64,000 nucleotides of DNA from Pseudomonadales bacterium (GTDB lineage: Bacteria > Pseudomonadota > Gammaproteobacteria > Pseudomonadales > Pseudohongiellaceae). The translations under genes and the position numbers were made by a program. The stretch covers positions 1 through 64,000 of the forward strand of contig JACKOJ010000008.1 of NCBI GenBank assembly GCA_024234325.1, written 5' to 3'. Each line of letters begins with the position of its first letter. Within the stretch, counting starts at the first letter, position 1. The notes below the pieces were generated by a model. That model was not told the origin of the DNA. It searched no databases and saw nothing but the letters and a program-made list of their open reading frames with translations. Positions 33,414-42,455 of this stretch are shown here, in pieces.

Positions 33414-34910
33414 CTAGTTGTAGCTGGGAATGCGTACCAGCAACTGCACGTCGCTGGTACGCCGGGCATTGCCGTCGATCAATGCCGGTCTGAACTGCAG
33501 AATCTCCAGTAGCTTGCGCACCTTCACCCGGCTGGGCGTGTCGTCCGGCTCTATGCTGATCACGTTGTGATGACTCACCTGGCCGTTGGCGCGCACTGCA
33601 AAACGGACTGTTGCAACGATGCTGTTGACGTCCTCGGCGACAGTGCCTTCCAGGCCCGGAATGAGTGTGGACACCAGGCTGTGCTCCCCGAGATTGATGA
33701 CACCACTGTTCGGGTCACGTTCGCAGGAGATTTCAGCTTCACTCAGGCGGTCATGAAACTCTCCGATTGGCAGCAGCACCGGGCAGCGGGTGAAGGCAGC
33801 CAGAGCCTCTGGTGAAACGCCTGCTTCTGCGAACCTTGCCAATGCCTCCTCGTAGTGAGTCATCGCTGAACCCACACTGGAGGTGCCCCGCTGTACGCCG
33901 GCGAATTTTCCGGCGCGCTTCTCGAACTGCTGACGCATCAGAACGGAGTCTGCCAGGTACATGAGCGCCATGGCTTCGGCCTCCGGATCCTGGGCTGACG
34001 CATACAGCTCCTGAATGCGTTTCAGTTTGCCGATGTTGTCGTCCATGTTGTTCTTGAAGGAACGCTCAATAACGGTGCTGGCGCGGGAGCCGAAGGCTGC
34101 CTCGACGTCTGCAGTGCTGGTCAGCGGCAGGGTTTGTGAAACGCCGGAAACCGGGCGGTCTCGGATGCCTTCGGTGAGCAGCATCAGATCCTGCGCCGTC
34201 TCGCTGGTCAGCATGATTGCCAGCGCAATGTAGAGATCGGACAAGGCCTGATCGTAGAGATAGGGTGTGAGCGCCGGATTGTCTTCGCCGAAATGTGCTT
34301 CTGCCAGTTCTGCCGTCCGCTGATCGAGCTTGGCCAGCTCGACGAGATGGTGGGCCTCGCGCTCGCGTATGTCATTGCCCAGGGAGCGCAGGTGCCAGCT
34401 ACCCAGGTTGTGCAGCCCCTGCAGACGCGCCTCGACATCCAGTGTGTTGTCGCGCTGGTAGAGCCAGCTCAGATATCCGAGGGTGTCGTTCAGTTTTGCC
34501 CAGTCTCCCGCTTCTCCATGAATTTTCAGTTGCGCTTCCACAAGGGGAATCTGCTCGGCGGAATACAGACCAAGATTGATGCGGTGAATCTGCAATTGCT
34601 GATCCAGAAGAAAGCTCGCCTCTTCTGTGTTGTCTGCCTCCAGCATGATTCGGGTCAGGCTTTCCAGCGGTGGCAGTAAACGTTGATCGTAAGGCCCGTA
34701 GTCGCTGGTCAGTTGCGCAATTTGCGCATGCAGGGTCTCTACCTGCTCGGTGTGCGCGATGGAGCGGGAAACGGCTGACTCGATTTCAGCGGCACCCACC
34801 CCTGAATCCTGCGCCACGCTGCCGGTGCTCAGCAGCAGTGCCAGCAGCGCCATGGCGGGGGCGCCGCTGCTGTCCAGGCGGGGGAGGAGTGCTCTTTTTT
34901 TCTTTATCAT
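33414..34910 (-). CDS. exported helical-repeat protein with TonB-C-like end
   Basis: A 498-residue protein with a hydrophobic export segment (about 17-33). Residues about 45-380 are alpha-helical and resemble tetratricopeptide-like repeats (YGPYDQRLLPPLESLTRIML; DTLGYLSWLYQRDNTL; LQGLHNLGSWHLRSLGN). Residues about 400-498 include TVRFAVRANGQVSHHNVISI and LLEILQFRPALIDGNA, the pattern of a TonB C-terminal domain without its usual transmembrane-proline-rich spacer. I do not recognise a named family; a periplasmic scaffold or interaction role is plausible. It converges on the CoA-transferase gene with 18 bp between. Confidence 0.6.
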   Translation of the reverse strand: MIKKKRALLPRLDSSGAPAMALLALLLSTGSVAQDSGVGAAEIESAVSRSIAHTEQVETLHAQIAQLTSDYGPYDQRLLPPLESLTRIMLEADNTEEASFLLDQQLQIHRINLGLYSAEQIPLVEAQLKIHGEAGDWAKLNDTLGYLSWLYQRDNTLDVEARLQGLHNLGSWHLRSLGNDIREREAHHLVELAKLDQRTAELAEAHFGEDNPALTPYLYDQALSDLYIALAIMLTSETAQDLMLLTEGIRDRPVSGVSQTLPLTSTADVEAAFGSRASTVIERSFKNNMDDNIGKLKRIQELYASAQDPEAEAMALMYLADSVLMRQQFEKRAGKFAGVQRGTSSVGSAMTHYEEALARFAEAGVSPEALAAFTRCPVLLPIGEFHDRLSEAEISCERDPNSGVINLGEHSLVSTLIPGLEGTVAEDVNSIVATVRFAVRANGQVSHHNVISIEPDDTPSRVKVRKLLEILQFRPALIDGNARRTSDVQLLVRIPSYN

Positions 34911-34970
34911 TATGGCGTCCTTTCAGACGAAGGGTGCTCCTGCGCGAGAGGAGCCCGGCACGACCGAGTC

Positions 34971-34999
34971 TTGACACTGCCAACTAGATCACATACAGT
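34971..34999 (+). promoter_or_regulatory. near-consensus sigma70 promoter
   Basis: TTGACA (34971-34976) and TACAGT (34994-34999) are separated by exactly 17 bp. The expected start of transcription is about 35006, which leaves a leader of about 40 nt before the small ORF. Confidence 0.75.
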
Positions 35000-35044
35000 C
35001 GCGCGCCTCAAGTCCCCCAATGTCTCGGGCAAGCGAAATAAGTG

Positions 35045-35173
35045 ATGAACCACGTTCGATGTGATCTGAACCAGCCTTTCATGCTGGCCATGAATGCCGT
35101 TGCAGCCGCCGCGGCCCGTCGTCGTGCGCGCGCGATTCGTGCCGCCTTGCAGGAGATGCCTGAGACTCGTTAA
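35045..35173 (+). CDS. 42-residue Ala/Arg-rich small protein (candidate)
   Basis: An ATG-to-TAA frame of 42 codons encodes MNHVRCDLNQPF followed by an Ala/Arg-rich helix and an acidic end (QEMPETR). It lies between a near-consensus promoter and a strong terminator, with nothing else in the transcript. The ribosome-binding site is weak (AATAAGTG directly before the ATG). It could be a basic small protein, or the unit could be a regulatory RNA of about 230 nt. No family is recognised. Confidence 0.5.
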   Translation: MNHVRCDLNQPFMLAMNAVAAAAARRRARAIRAALQEMPETR

Positions 35174-35196
35174 ACCGGATTGATTGACCCGAACCG

Positions 35197-35236
35197 AAAA
35201 ACCTCCAGGCGTCCCGAACCCTGGAGGTTTTTTTTT
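35197..35236 (+). terminator. Rho-independent terminator after the small ORF
   Basis: ACCTCCAGG (35201-35209) pairs with CCTGGAGGT (35220-35228), extended by A-run and T-run to a longer stem, followed by nine T residues. It closes the short transcript and isolates it from the aminotransferase gene. Confidence 0.9.
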
Positions 35237-35260
35237 ACCTCGAAAAAAGGAGCTGCAGCT

Positions 35261-36475
35261 ATGAATACATTGGAAAGCGAAGACTCGTTTGGCCTGACTG
35301 TTTGTCACAAATTCCCTGTCGCGATTGAGCGTGGGCAGGGAAGTATGGTTTGGGATGAGAACGGCAAGGCCTATCTGGATTTCACTTCCGGGTGGGGCGT
35401 CACCGCATTGGGGCATGCCCATCCCGTGGTGCTGAATGCACTCAATGCCCAGGCCGCCAAGATCATGCAGAACCCGAATTCCGGGTTTACTTACTCCCCT
35501 GTGCGGGCACGTCTGCTGAGTCGATTGCAACAGGTGCTGCCAGGCGGACTGACGCGTGTTTTCTTCGCCAACAGCGGCGCCGAGGCGAATGATGGCGCGG
35601 TGAAGCTGGCTCGAAAGATTACCGGACGCACGACAGTGATTGCGGTCTCCGGCTCCTTTCACGGGCGCACACTGGGCACGTTGTCCCTGTCGGGCGGGCG
35701 GGAGAATGCAGCTCGCTACCTGCCCCAGGTGCCGGGCAATCTCTTTGCGCCATTCGGAGACATTGCGGCACTCGAAAATTTGATGAGCGACCAGGTGGCC
35801 GCTGTCATTCTGGAACCGGTACAGGGGGAAGGGGGTGTCAGAGCCCAGAGCGGTGAGTACATGAAGGCGCTTGAGCAGTGCTGTCGAGCGCACGGTGCCC
35901 TGCTGATTGTGGACGAGGTGCAGACTGGATTCTGCCGTACGGGAACCTTCTTCGCCGTCGATGCGCTGGGCATTGCACCGGACATTCTTACCATGGGCAA
36001 GGGCATTGCCAGCGGTTTTCCCTTCGCTGCATTTGCGGTGACCGAAGCGGTCGCTGCCGGGGTTGCGAAGGGCGATCACGGCGGCACCTACTGCGGTAAT
36101 CCGCTTGGCTGCGCGGTCGCTGATGCGGTACTCGAATATCTGCTGGACAACAGTGTTGCTGATGAGGTGGCACGCAAGGGTGGTTCCTTGCACACGGCGC
36201 TGCGAGGGCTGCAGCAGGACTACCCGGAGGCGATTCAGGAGATCAGAGGAAAGGGGCTGCTGTTCGGATTGCAGTTGCAAAGCGACGAACAGGTGATGAA
36301 TCTGACCCGGCTCTGTCTGGACAGGGGCTTGATGGTAACGCCAACGCGCAATGCAGTGCTGCGTCTGATTCCAAGCCTGCTGGTCAGCGACGAGGAGATT
36401 GCCCAGGCGCTGGAAATTCTGAGAGGCTGTCTCGCGCAGTTGCAGGCTGAGCAGAGAAGCGATGTGGCGGCATAG
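35261..36475 (+). CDS. class III aminotransferase, acetylornithine/ornithine type
   Basis: A 404-residue PLP enzyme of the ArgD/acetylornithine aminotransferase group: NSGAEANDGAVKLARK, SFHGRTLGTLSLSG, LEPVQGEGGV, LIVDEVQTGFCRTG and the PLP lysine in TMGKGIASGFP. It probably transfers amino groups from N-acetylornithine or a related omega-amine to 2-oxoglutarate. Assignment as argD itself is uncertain because no arginine gene is adjacent. AAAGGAG before the ATG at 35261 makes this the start rather than the frame opening at 35180, which runs through the terminator. Confidence 0.85.
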   Translation: MNTLESEDSFGLTVCHKFPVAIERGQGSMVWDENGKAYLDFTSGWGVTALGHAHPVVLNALNAQAAKIMQNPNSGFTYSPVRARLLSRLQQVLPGGLTRVFFANSGAEANDGAVKLARKITGRTTVIAVSGSFHGRTLGTLSLSGGRENAARYLPQVPGNLFAPFGDIAALENLMSDQVAAVILEPVQGEGGVRAQSGEYMKALEQCCRAHGALLIVDEVQTGFCRTGTFFAVDALGIAPDILTMGKGIASGFPFAAFAVTEAVAAGVAKGDHGGTYCGNPLGCAVADAVLEYLLDNSVADEVARKGGSLHTALRGLQQDYPEAIQEIRGKGLLFGLQLQSDEQVMNLTRLCLDRGLMVTPTRNAVLRLIPSLLVSDEEIAQALEILRGCLAQLQAEQRSDVAA

Positions 36476-36545
36476 AGGTGCATGCCTGTCTGCGCTAGTA
36501 TGCGTTCAGGAACCCAGAAACGTGGAATCGGGAGAGGCATGAGAC

Positions 36546-37562
36546 ATGAAGAACACACGCGTACTGCTGGCCAAACGGCCAAGTGGAGAGCCAGGGGACG
36601 ACTGTTTCCGTTTTGAAACGGTGGAGACGCCTGAACTCAAGGACGGGCAGGTGCTGATCAAGGTGCTTTACCTGTCGCTGGATCCGTATATGCGCGGGCG
36701 CATGAATGACGTGAAGTCCTATGCCAGCCCTTTGCAGATAGGGGACGTAATGATTGGAGAGTCTGCCGGGGTAGTGGTGGAATCAAAATCGTCGCGTTTC
36801 GCTGTGGGGGACTACGTTACGGCGCATATGGGTTGGCAGAGTGCGCTGGTGGCAGATGACAGCTATCCGATGCTCGCCAAAGTGGATGTCACCAATGCAC
36901 CGCTGTCTGCCTATCTGGGCGTGGTGGGCATGCCGGGACGTACGGCGTATTTCGGTCTGACGGAACTGGGCAGGCCGCAGGCCGGCGAAACCCTGGTGGT
37001 GTCGGCTGCATCCGGCGCGGTGGGCTCGGTCGTGGGTCAGATTGGGCGCATCCTGGGCCTGCGGGTGGTGGGTATCGCGGGAGGTGCCGAGAAATGTGCC
37101 TATGTCAGAGACGAGCTGGGCTTTGACGCCTGCATCGACTACAAGGCGGGCAATCTGCCGGCAGATCTGCAGGCGGCGTGTCCGCAGGGCATCGATGTCT
37201 ATTTCGAGAATGTGGGAGGCGATGTGGCAAGGGCAGTGGCGCCTCTGCTGAACGAAGGAGCCAGGGTGCCCATTTGCGGCTATGTCTCCAGTTACAACGC
37301 CGAGGACATCAGCAAGGCAGTGACGCCGATGCAGATCTTCGGTGCTCTGGCCAATCCCCCGGAACATCGTTTCTTTGTCGTCACGGAATGGATGCCACAA
37401 TGGCCGGAAGCGACCCGGCAACTCGGCCAGTGGCTGCGTGAAGGAAAGCTGCAGTACCGGGAATCCATTGGTGACGGGCTGGAAAATGCCCCAGAACTTT
37501 TCCGCGGGCTGCTGAAGGGCAAAAACTTCGGCAAGCAACTGGTGCGGGTGGCAACGGAATAG
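36546..37562 (+). CDS. zinc-independent MDR NADP-dependent oxidoreductase (CurA/LTB4DH type)
   Basis: A 338-residue medium-chain reductase: YLSLDPYMRGRMND near 38 and the nucleotide-binding AASGAVGSVVGQIGRILGLRVVG near 150 are diagnostic of the leukotriene B4 12-hydroxydehydrogenase/curcumin reductase group, which reduce alpha,beta-unsaturated carbonyls with NADPH. Zinc-binding cysteines of alcohol dehydrogenases are absent. Substrate is unknown. It is co-directional with the aminotransferase 70 bp upstream and converges on modC. Confidence 0.9.
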   Translation: MKNTRVLLAKRPSGEPGDDCFRFETVETPELKDGQVLIKVLYLSLDPYMRGRMNDVKSYASPLQIGDVMIGESAGVVVESKSSRFAVGDYVTAHMGWQSALVADDSYPMLAKVDVTNAPLSAYLGVVGMPGRTAYFGLTELGRPQAGETLVVSAASGAVGSVVGQIGRILGLRVVGIAGGAEKCAYVRDELGFDACIDYKAGNLPADLQAACPQGIDVYFENVGGDVARAVAPLLNEGARVPICGYVSSYNAEDISKAVTPMQIFGALANPPEHRFFVVTEWMPQWPEATRQLGQWLREGKLQYRESIGDGLENAPELFRGLLKGKNFGKQLVRVATE

Positions 37563-37572
37563 GGCGAGCGTT

Positions 37573-38664
37573 TCAGGACTCTGCGGGGAGAAGATGGATG
37601 GTTTCTCCGCGCAGCCGCACCGGCAGCCCCTGGCCGACAAGCAGGGAAAAACGCTGTGCGAGATAGCGGGGAACCTGCATGGTCAGGCGATCGTCCCCGG
37701 CGCTCAGGGTGATGCGATAGTTTTCCCCCAGCGCCAGCATGCTTTCAATCTGCACATCGATTGGATTGTCGAGCATCTCATCTTCATGAGGGCGCGTCGG
37801 CATCAGCAGCACGCCCGATGTAGGCATGACCCACTGTATCGTGTCACCCGGCTGGAACCTTGGGTGAAGGCGTACGCGCAGCCGCCATTCATTCCACTGG
37901 ATCAGGGTGTGTGTCGCTTCATGTTGAATGACACGTCCAGAAAAGAGATTGCGCATCCCCATCAGTCGCGCTACTTCCGCGCTGGCCGGTGCACGCAATA
38001 CCCGGTCGGGGGTGTCGGTCTGCAGTGTCTGGCCGTGGTTGAGAATGCTCATGCGGTCCGCCAGCAGGGTAGCTTCATCGAGATCGTGTGTGACCAGGAC
38101 CACGGGCATTTTCAGTTCTTCCCGCAGTTCTGCCAGCTCCTGATAGAGTGCTTCGCGGGTCGCCCGGTCGACTGCTGAAAAGGGTTCGTCGAGAAGCAGG
38201 GCGCGCGGTTGTCTTGCCAGGGCTCTGGCAACCGCCACGCGTTGTTGCTGTCCGCCGGAGAGTTGTCGCGGCAGGCGCGTTTCCATGCCGCCAAGGTGTA
38301 CCCGCTGCAGCCAGGAGCGTGCGCGTTTGTAGCGTTCCTTCAAGGGCAGGTCGAGCATGGCTTCCGCGACATTGTCCAGTGCATTGAGGTGAGGGAAGAG
38401 TGCGAAACTCTGGAACACCATCCCTACCCGGCGCTGGGCGGTAGCCATGTTGATGCCGGCTGTACTGTCGAACCAGGTTTCTCCCGCACAGGTGATCTGG
38501 CCATATCGCGGCGAGTAGAGCCCCGCGATACTGCGCAGCAGGGTGGACTTGCCACTGCCGGAGGGGCCAACAAGCGCGAGCACTTCCCCCGGGGCGCAGG
38601 CAATTTCCGCATTCAGTGGAATCGGCGATTCCTGTGTCAATCTCAGGTGCAGTCCGTCAGGCAT
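37573..38664 (-). CDS. modC: molybdate ABC transporter ATPase
   Basis: A 363-residue ATPase with Walker A GPSGSGKST, Q loop VFQSFALFPHLNA, signature LSGGQQQRV, Walker B ALLLDEPFSAVD and VTHDLDEAT. After residue about 285 the C-terminal region forms a TOBE/Mop-type domain typical of ModC. The ATG at 38664 overlaps the modB stop and has GGGAG upstream; an in-frame ATG 11 codons earlier lies inside modB. It powers molybdate uptake with ModA and ModB. Confidence 0.92.
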   Translation of the reverse strand: MPDGLHLRLTQESPIPLNAEIACAPGEVLALVGPSGSGKSTLLRSIAGLYSPRYGQITCAGETWFDSTAGINMATAQRRVGMVFQSFALFPHLNALDNVAEAMLDLPLKERYKRARSWLQRVHLGGMETRLPRQLSGGQQQRVAVARALARQPRALLLDEPFSAVDRATREALYQELAELREELKMPVVLVTHDLDEATLLADRMSILNHGQTLQTDTPDRVLRAPASAEVARLMGMRNLFSGRVIQHEATHTLIQWNEWRLRVRLHPRFQPGDTIQWVMPTSGVLLMPTRPHEDEMLDNPIDVQIESMLALGENYRITLSAGDDRLTMQVPRYLAQRFSLLVGQGLPVRLRGETIHLLPAES

Positions 38665-39331
38665 GGGACTGCTCCCGGTGAATGCGCGTGCCGGCAAAAT
38701 AGGACAGGCTGATGGCGACGAGGGAGATCAGCAGCAGCACTGCAGACATGACCGCGGCCGCGTGATTGTCGAAGGCCTGCACGCGATCGTAGATGGCGAT
38801 GGCGATGGTACGGGTTTCCCCCGGAATGCTGCCCCCCACCATGAGGACAACCCCGAATTCACCGAGCGTGTGCGCGAAGGTCAGCACCAGGGCAGATAGA
38901 ATGCCGGGCCATGCCAGGGGCAGTTCAATGCGGTGCAGGATGCGCCAGGGAGAAAGACCGCAGCAGCGCGCAGCCTCGCGCACTTCCTGCGGAATGGCCT
39001 CGAAGGCTCTCTGCATCGGCTGTATGGCGAACGGAAGATTGAAGATCAGTGACGCAATGAGCAGACCGGAGAACGAAAAGGTCAGTTGCTGCCCGAACAG
39101 TGTTTCATAGGCCTGCCCGATCGGAGAGCGGTTGCCGAGTGCCATCAGCAGATAAAAACCCAGCACGGTGGGCGGCAGAACCAGAGGCAGCGTGAGCAAT
39201 GCTTCCACAACACTCTTGCCGGGAAATGCGCGCCATGCCAGCAGGCGACCGAGCCAGATGCCCAGGGGAAGCAGGATGAGCATTGTCCACAGAGACAATT
39301 CCAGGGAAAGCTGAAGTGCGGACCAATCCAT
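38657..39331 (-). CDS. modB: molybdate ABC transporter permease
   Basis: A 224-residue permease with five to six membrane segments and the EAA loop EAARCCGLSPWRILHRIELPLAWPG, followed by AHTLGEFGVVLMVGG, typical of ModB. It lies 30 bp after modA and overlaps modC by 8 bp, which indicates coupled translation. Confidence 0.93.
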   Translation of the reverse strand: MDWSALQLSLELSLWTMLILLPLGIWLGRLLAWRAFPGKSVVEALLTLPLVLPPTVLGFYLLMALGNRSPIGQAYETLFGQQLTFSFSGLLIASLIFNLPFAIQPMQRAFEAIPQEVREAARCCGLSPWRILHRIELPLAWPGILSALVLTFAHTLGEFGVVLMVGGSIPGETRTIAIAIYDRVQAFDNHAAAVMSAVLLLISLVAISLSYFAGTRIHREQSHA

Positions 39332-39361
39332 TACACATTCTCGGGGAGGCTTCCGGAAGTC

Positions 39362-40147
39362 TCAGCGAGCCTCCGGCAGTTCAAAACCAAAGTCACGCAT
39401 GATCTCCCGTGCCCGCGGACCCTGTAAATAGGCATAGAACTCATGCAGCGCCGGGGGAGCAGTTCTGAGCAGCACCATGCGCTGGTGCAGGGGTTCATGC
39501 CAGTCCTGTGGAATCAGTGCGTAATCGCCCAGACGTGACACATTCGGAGACAGCGCCAGGGAGTAGGCGATGATGCCGCCCTGGGTGCTGCCTGAGGTGG
39601 CAAACTGCGCTGCCTGAGACACGTTTTCTCCCAGTACCAGATGTCCCTGCAGGGCCTCCCACAGGCCCGCGTGGCGCAGTGCTTCCTCGGCACGACGACC
39701 GTAGGGCGCGTGCTCGGGGTTGGCAATGGCAAAGCGTTGAATCTGATGATTGTCCAGTGCTTCGCCCAGGCCCTGCAAGCCGGTATCCGCCTTGAGGACG
39801 GAGCCATGGGGTGTGATCAGCACGATCCTGCCCTCGGCGTACAGAGTGCCTGCATCTTCCGTCAGCCCCGCGTCAGCCAGTTGCTGCACGTAGCTCTCGT
39901 CGGCAGACATGAACATCTGGAAGGGCGCGCCCTCACGGATCTGGCGATAGAAATTGCCGGAGGAACCATACACCACCTGAACCTGCCGCCCCGTGTCGAG
40001 ACGGTACTGCTCCCGCACTGCCTCCAGCGCAAACTGCAGATCGGAGGCTGCCGCGATGGTGGCGGGCTGGGCCTGTGCAGGCGCTGAACCGAGGACGCAA
40101 CTCACCAGCAGGCAGGCGAGGCGGGTCAGAAATGCAGGCTTGAGCAT
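39362..40147 (-). CDS. modA: molybdate ABC transporter substrate-binding protein
   Basis: A 261-residue periplasmic protein with a signal peptide (about 1-26, ending APAQAQ). The ligand-binding start TIAAASDLQFALEAV and YGSSGNFYRQIREGAPFQMFMSADESYV match ModA of the non-enterobacterial type. It binds molybdate or tungstate for ModBC. It opens the mod operon and has a ModE-like operator upstream. Confidence 0.93.
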   Translation of the reverse strand: MLKPAFLTRLACLLVSCVLGSAPAQAQPATIAAASDLQFALEAVREQYRLDTGRQVQVVYGSSGNFYRQIREGAPFQMFMSADESYVQQLADAGLTEDAGTLYAEGRIVLITPHGSVLKADTGLQGLGEALDNHQIQRFAIANPEHAPYGRRAEEALRHAGLWEALQGHLVLGENVSQAAQFATSGSTQGGIIAYSLALSPNVSRLGDYALIPQDWHEPLHQRMVLLRTAPPALHEFYAYLQGPRAREIMRDFGFELPEAR

Positions 40148-40174
40148 GACGGAATTCCATGTCGATGGGCTGAG

Positions 40175-40198
40175 CGCTGTATCATTTCATATATAGCG
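40175..40198 (-). promoter_or_regulatory. ModE-like operator upstream of modA
   Basis: CGCTGTAT (40175-40182) and ATATAGCG (40191-40198) form an inverted repeat with one mismatch around an 8-nt centre. This follows the ModE pattern CGxTATAT-N-ATATxxCG. ModE with molybdate would repress modABC. No modE gene is in the window. Confidence 0.6.
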
Positions 40199-40373
40199 AT
40201 GGAGCGTCCACCGCTTTGCGTCCTGTCGGGGGAGATGTCGGCAGTTCGTGACGGCACAAAGTCCTTGTTCCGTTCCGCGAAAGCCTGCTAATTTATGATA
40301 ATGCCAGCCAGTATTATTCATGAAATCAATGCTGTCTATTGAGGCAAATGATTGTGGAGAGGGGGAGAGCAGA

Positions 40374-41138
40374 GTGAGCCTATTCGATCTGACAGGGAAA
40401 TCAGCATTGATTACCGGCTCAACCAAGGGCATTGGTTTGGCAATCGCACGCCGGATGGCGGAAGCGGGCGCCCGTGTGGTCATTTCGAGCAGGAATCAGG
40501 AAGCCTGCGACGAAGTGGCCGCACAGATCAATGCCGAGGGGGGGAGTGCTGTTGCAGTTGCCTGCAATATCAACTACAAGGCGCAGCTCGAAGGTCTCGT
40601 CAAGAAGACCATAGAGCACTTCGGCGCCATTGATATTCTGGTCTGCAATGCCGCACTGAATCCGCATTATGGTCCTTCACAGACCATTCCCGACGAGGCA
40701 TTCGACAAGATCATGAATGCCAACATTGGCAGCGCTCACCGTCTCTGTCAGCTCGTCATTCCGGGCATGGCAGAGCACGGGGGGGGCGCGGTCATCATCG
40801 TGTCATCGGTGGCCGGGCTCAAGGGCAACCGCATGCTGGGTGCCTACGGTATCTCCAAGGCGGCGGACATGCAGATGGCGCGAAATCTGGCCGTCGAATG
40901 GGGGCCCAGGAATGTACGGGTCAACTGCATTGCTCCCGGCCTGGTGCGCACTGATTTTGCCCGGGCGCTATGGGAGAATCCTGAAACCTACGCTGCCACG
41001 GTTGCCCAGTATCCCTTGCGGCGCATTGGCGAACCGGATGAAATTGCCGGTGCCGCCGTTTATCTTGCTTCTTCTGCCGGCAGTTTCACCACTGGTCAGA
41101 CCCTGGTCGTTGATGGTGGCGGCACCATTGCCAGCTAG
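40374..41138 (+). CDS. SDR family oxidoreductase
   Basis: A 254-residue classical short-chain dehydrogenase: TGSTKGIGLAIA nucleotide motif, CNAALNPHYG, active-site Ser in VSSVAGLKG, YGISKAADM with the catalytic Tyr-x-x-x-Lys, and the PG motif in IAPGLVRTDFA. The GTG at 40374 has GGGGGAGAG upstream and starts just before the Rossmann strand (SLFDLTGKSALITG); the longer frame from 40320 adds an unlikely 18 residues. It precedes an acyl-CoA dehydrogenase gene by 54 bp, suggesting a joint role in fatty or short-chain acyl metabolism. Substrate unknown. Confidence 0.88.
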   Translation: MSLFDLTGKSALITGSTKGIGLAIARRMAEAGARVVISSRNQEACDEVAAQINAEGGSAVAVACNINYKAQLEGLVKKTIEHFGAIDILVCNAALNPHYGPSQTIPDEAFDKIMNANIGSAHRLCQLVIPGMAEHGGGAVIIVSSVAGLKGNRMLGAYGISKAADMQMARNLAVEWGPRNVRVNCIAPGLVRTDFARALWENPETYAATVAQYPLRRIGEPDEIAGAAVYLASSAGSFTTGQTLVVDGGGTIAS

Positions 41139-41192
41139 TCTCACGTGCACACGCGTCGCGTGTGCCAAATCAGTCGATAGAGGATTATCCCG

Positions 41193-42413
41193 ATGATGAA
41201 TTTGGGCCTGTCTCCCGAGATGGAGGAAGTCCGCGAGAAGATTCGTCACTTTGTGGCAAATGATGTTGCGGCGGTGGAACAGCGTTATCAGGACGAGATC
41301 GCTGTCGGCGATCGCTGGTCCCATACGCCGGTGCAGGAAGAGATCATGGAGGGGCTGAAGGCCAAAGCCCGCGCTCTTGGACTGTGGAACTTCTTTTTGC
41401 CCAGAAGCCAGGGGGGCGCGGGAATCAGCAATCTGGAGTACGCCCACCTTGCCGAGGTCATGGGCCGCAGCCGCCTGGCCTCAGAGGCCTTCAACTGCAG
41501 TGCGCCGGACACAGGCAACATGGAGGTGCTGGAGCGTTATGGCTCCGAGCAGCAGAAGGCGCAATGGCTGCAACCCCTGCTGGAGGGGAAGATTCGCTCC
41601 GCCTTCGCCATGACTGAGCCGGACGTGGCCTCTTCCGATGCGACCAATATCGCCACCTCGGCAGTGCTGGACGGGGAGGAATGGGTGATCAACGGAGAGA
41701 AATTCTATATCTCCGGCGCCGGAGACAAGCGCTGCAAGATCATGATCGCGATGGTGGTCACCGACCCCGACGCCCCCAAATACAACCGCCAGTCGCAGAT
41801 TCTGGTGCCGATGGATACCCCGGGAGTCGAAATCGTGCGACCTATGGCGGTATTCGGGCACGACGATGCGCCGCACGGCCACATGCACATTCGCTTCAGC
41901 AATGTCAGGGTCCCGAAGGAAAACCTCATCCTGGGGCGTGGCAGGGGCTTCGAAATCTCTCAGGGGCGTCTGGGGCCAGGGCGGATTCACCACTGCATGC
42001 GCTCCATCGGCGCAGCGGAGAAGGCACTGCAATTGCTGTGTGAACGGGCAGTCAGTCGTCAGGCCTTCGGCAAACCCCTGGCGGAGCTTGGCGGCAATTA
42101 CGATGTCATTGCCGACTGCCGCATTGAGATCGAGATGTGTCGTCTGCTGGTGTTCAAGGCCGCCTGGCTGATGGACACGGTGGGCAACAAGGCCGCGCGG
42201 GATGCGATTTCCCAGATCAAGGTCGCCGTGCCGAATATGGCGCTGCGCGTTATCGATCGCGCCATTCAGATATACGGTGCTGCGGGGGTGTCACAGGATT
42301 TCCCGCTGGCGGCGCTGTGGACAAATCAGCGCACCCTGCGTCTTGCCGACGGGCCGGATGAGGTCCATCGACGGGTGGTGGCGCGGGCCGAGCTGGCCAA
42401 ATACAGGGAATGA
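41193..42413 (+). CDS. acyl-CoA dehydrogenase (ACAD10/11-like)
   Basis: A 406-residue flavoenzyme with AFAMTEPDVASSDATNI (FAD contact), the helical C-terminal domain, and RLADGPDEVHRRVVARAEL near the end, the form found in ACAD10/11-type enzymes in place of EGTxxIQ. It introduces a double bond in an acyl-CoA and would pass electrons to ETF and the ETF-QO encoded at 54.6 kb. It forms a likely operon with the SDR upstream. Chain length is not deducible. Confidence 0.88.
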   Translation: MMNLGLSPEMEEVREKIRHFVANDVAAVEQRYQDEIAVGDRWSHTPVQEEIMEGLKAKARALGLWNFFLPRSQGGAGISNLEYAHLAEVMGRSRLASEAFNCSAPDTGNMEVLERYGSEQQKAQWLQPLLEGKIRSAFAMTEPDVASSDATNIATSAVLDGEEWVINGEKFYISGAGDKRCKIMIAMVVTDPDAPKYNRQSQILVPMDTPGVEIVRPMAVFGHDDAPHGHMHIRFSNVRVPKENLILGRGRGFEISQGRLGPGRIHHCMRSIGAAEKALQLLCERAVSRQAFGKPLAELGGNYDVIADCRIEIEMCRLLVFKAAWLMDTVGNKAARDAISQIKVAVPNMALRVIDRAIQIYGAAGVSQDFPLAALWTNQRTLRLADGPDEVHRRVVARAELAKYRE

Positions 42414-42418
42414 GAAAG

Positions 42419-42447
42419 CCCGGGTGCCACGGGCAGGGGCACCCGGG
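42419..42447. terminator. 10-bp GC-rich hairpin between convergent genes
   Basis: CCCGGGTGCC (42419-42428) pairs perfectly with GGCACCCGGG (42438-42447) over a 9-nt loop, between the convergent acyl-CoA dehydrogenase and CadC-like genes. There is no T tract on the plus strand; on the minus strand a CTTTCTC run follows. Confidence 0.55.
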
Positions 42448-42455
42448 GCAGCGGC

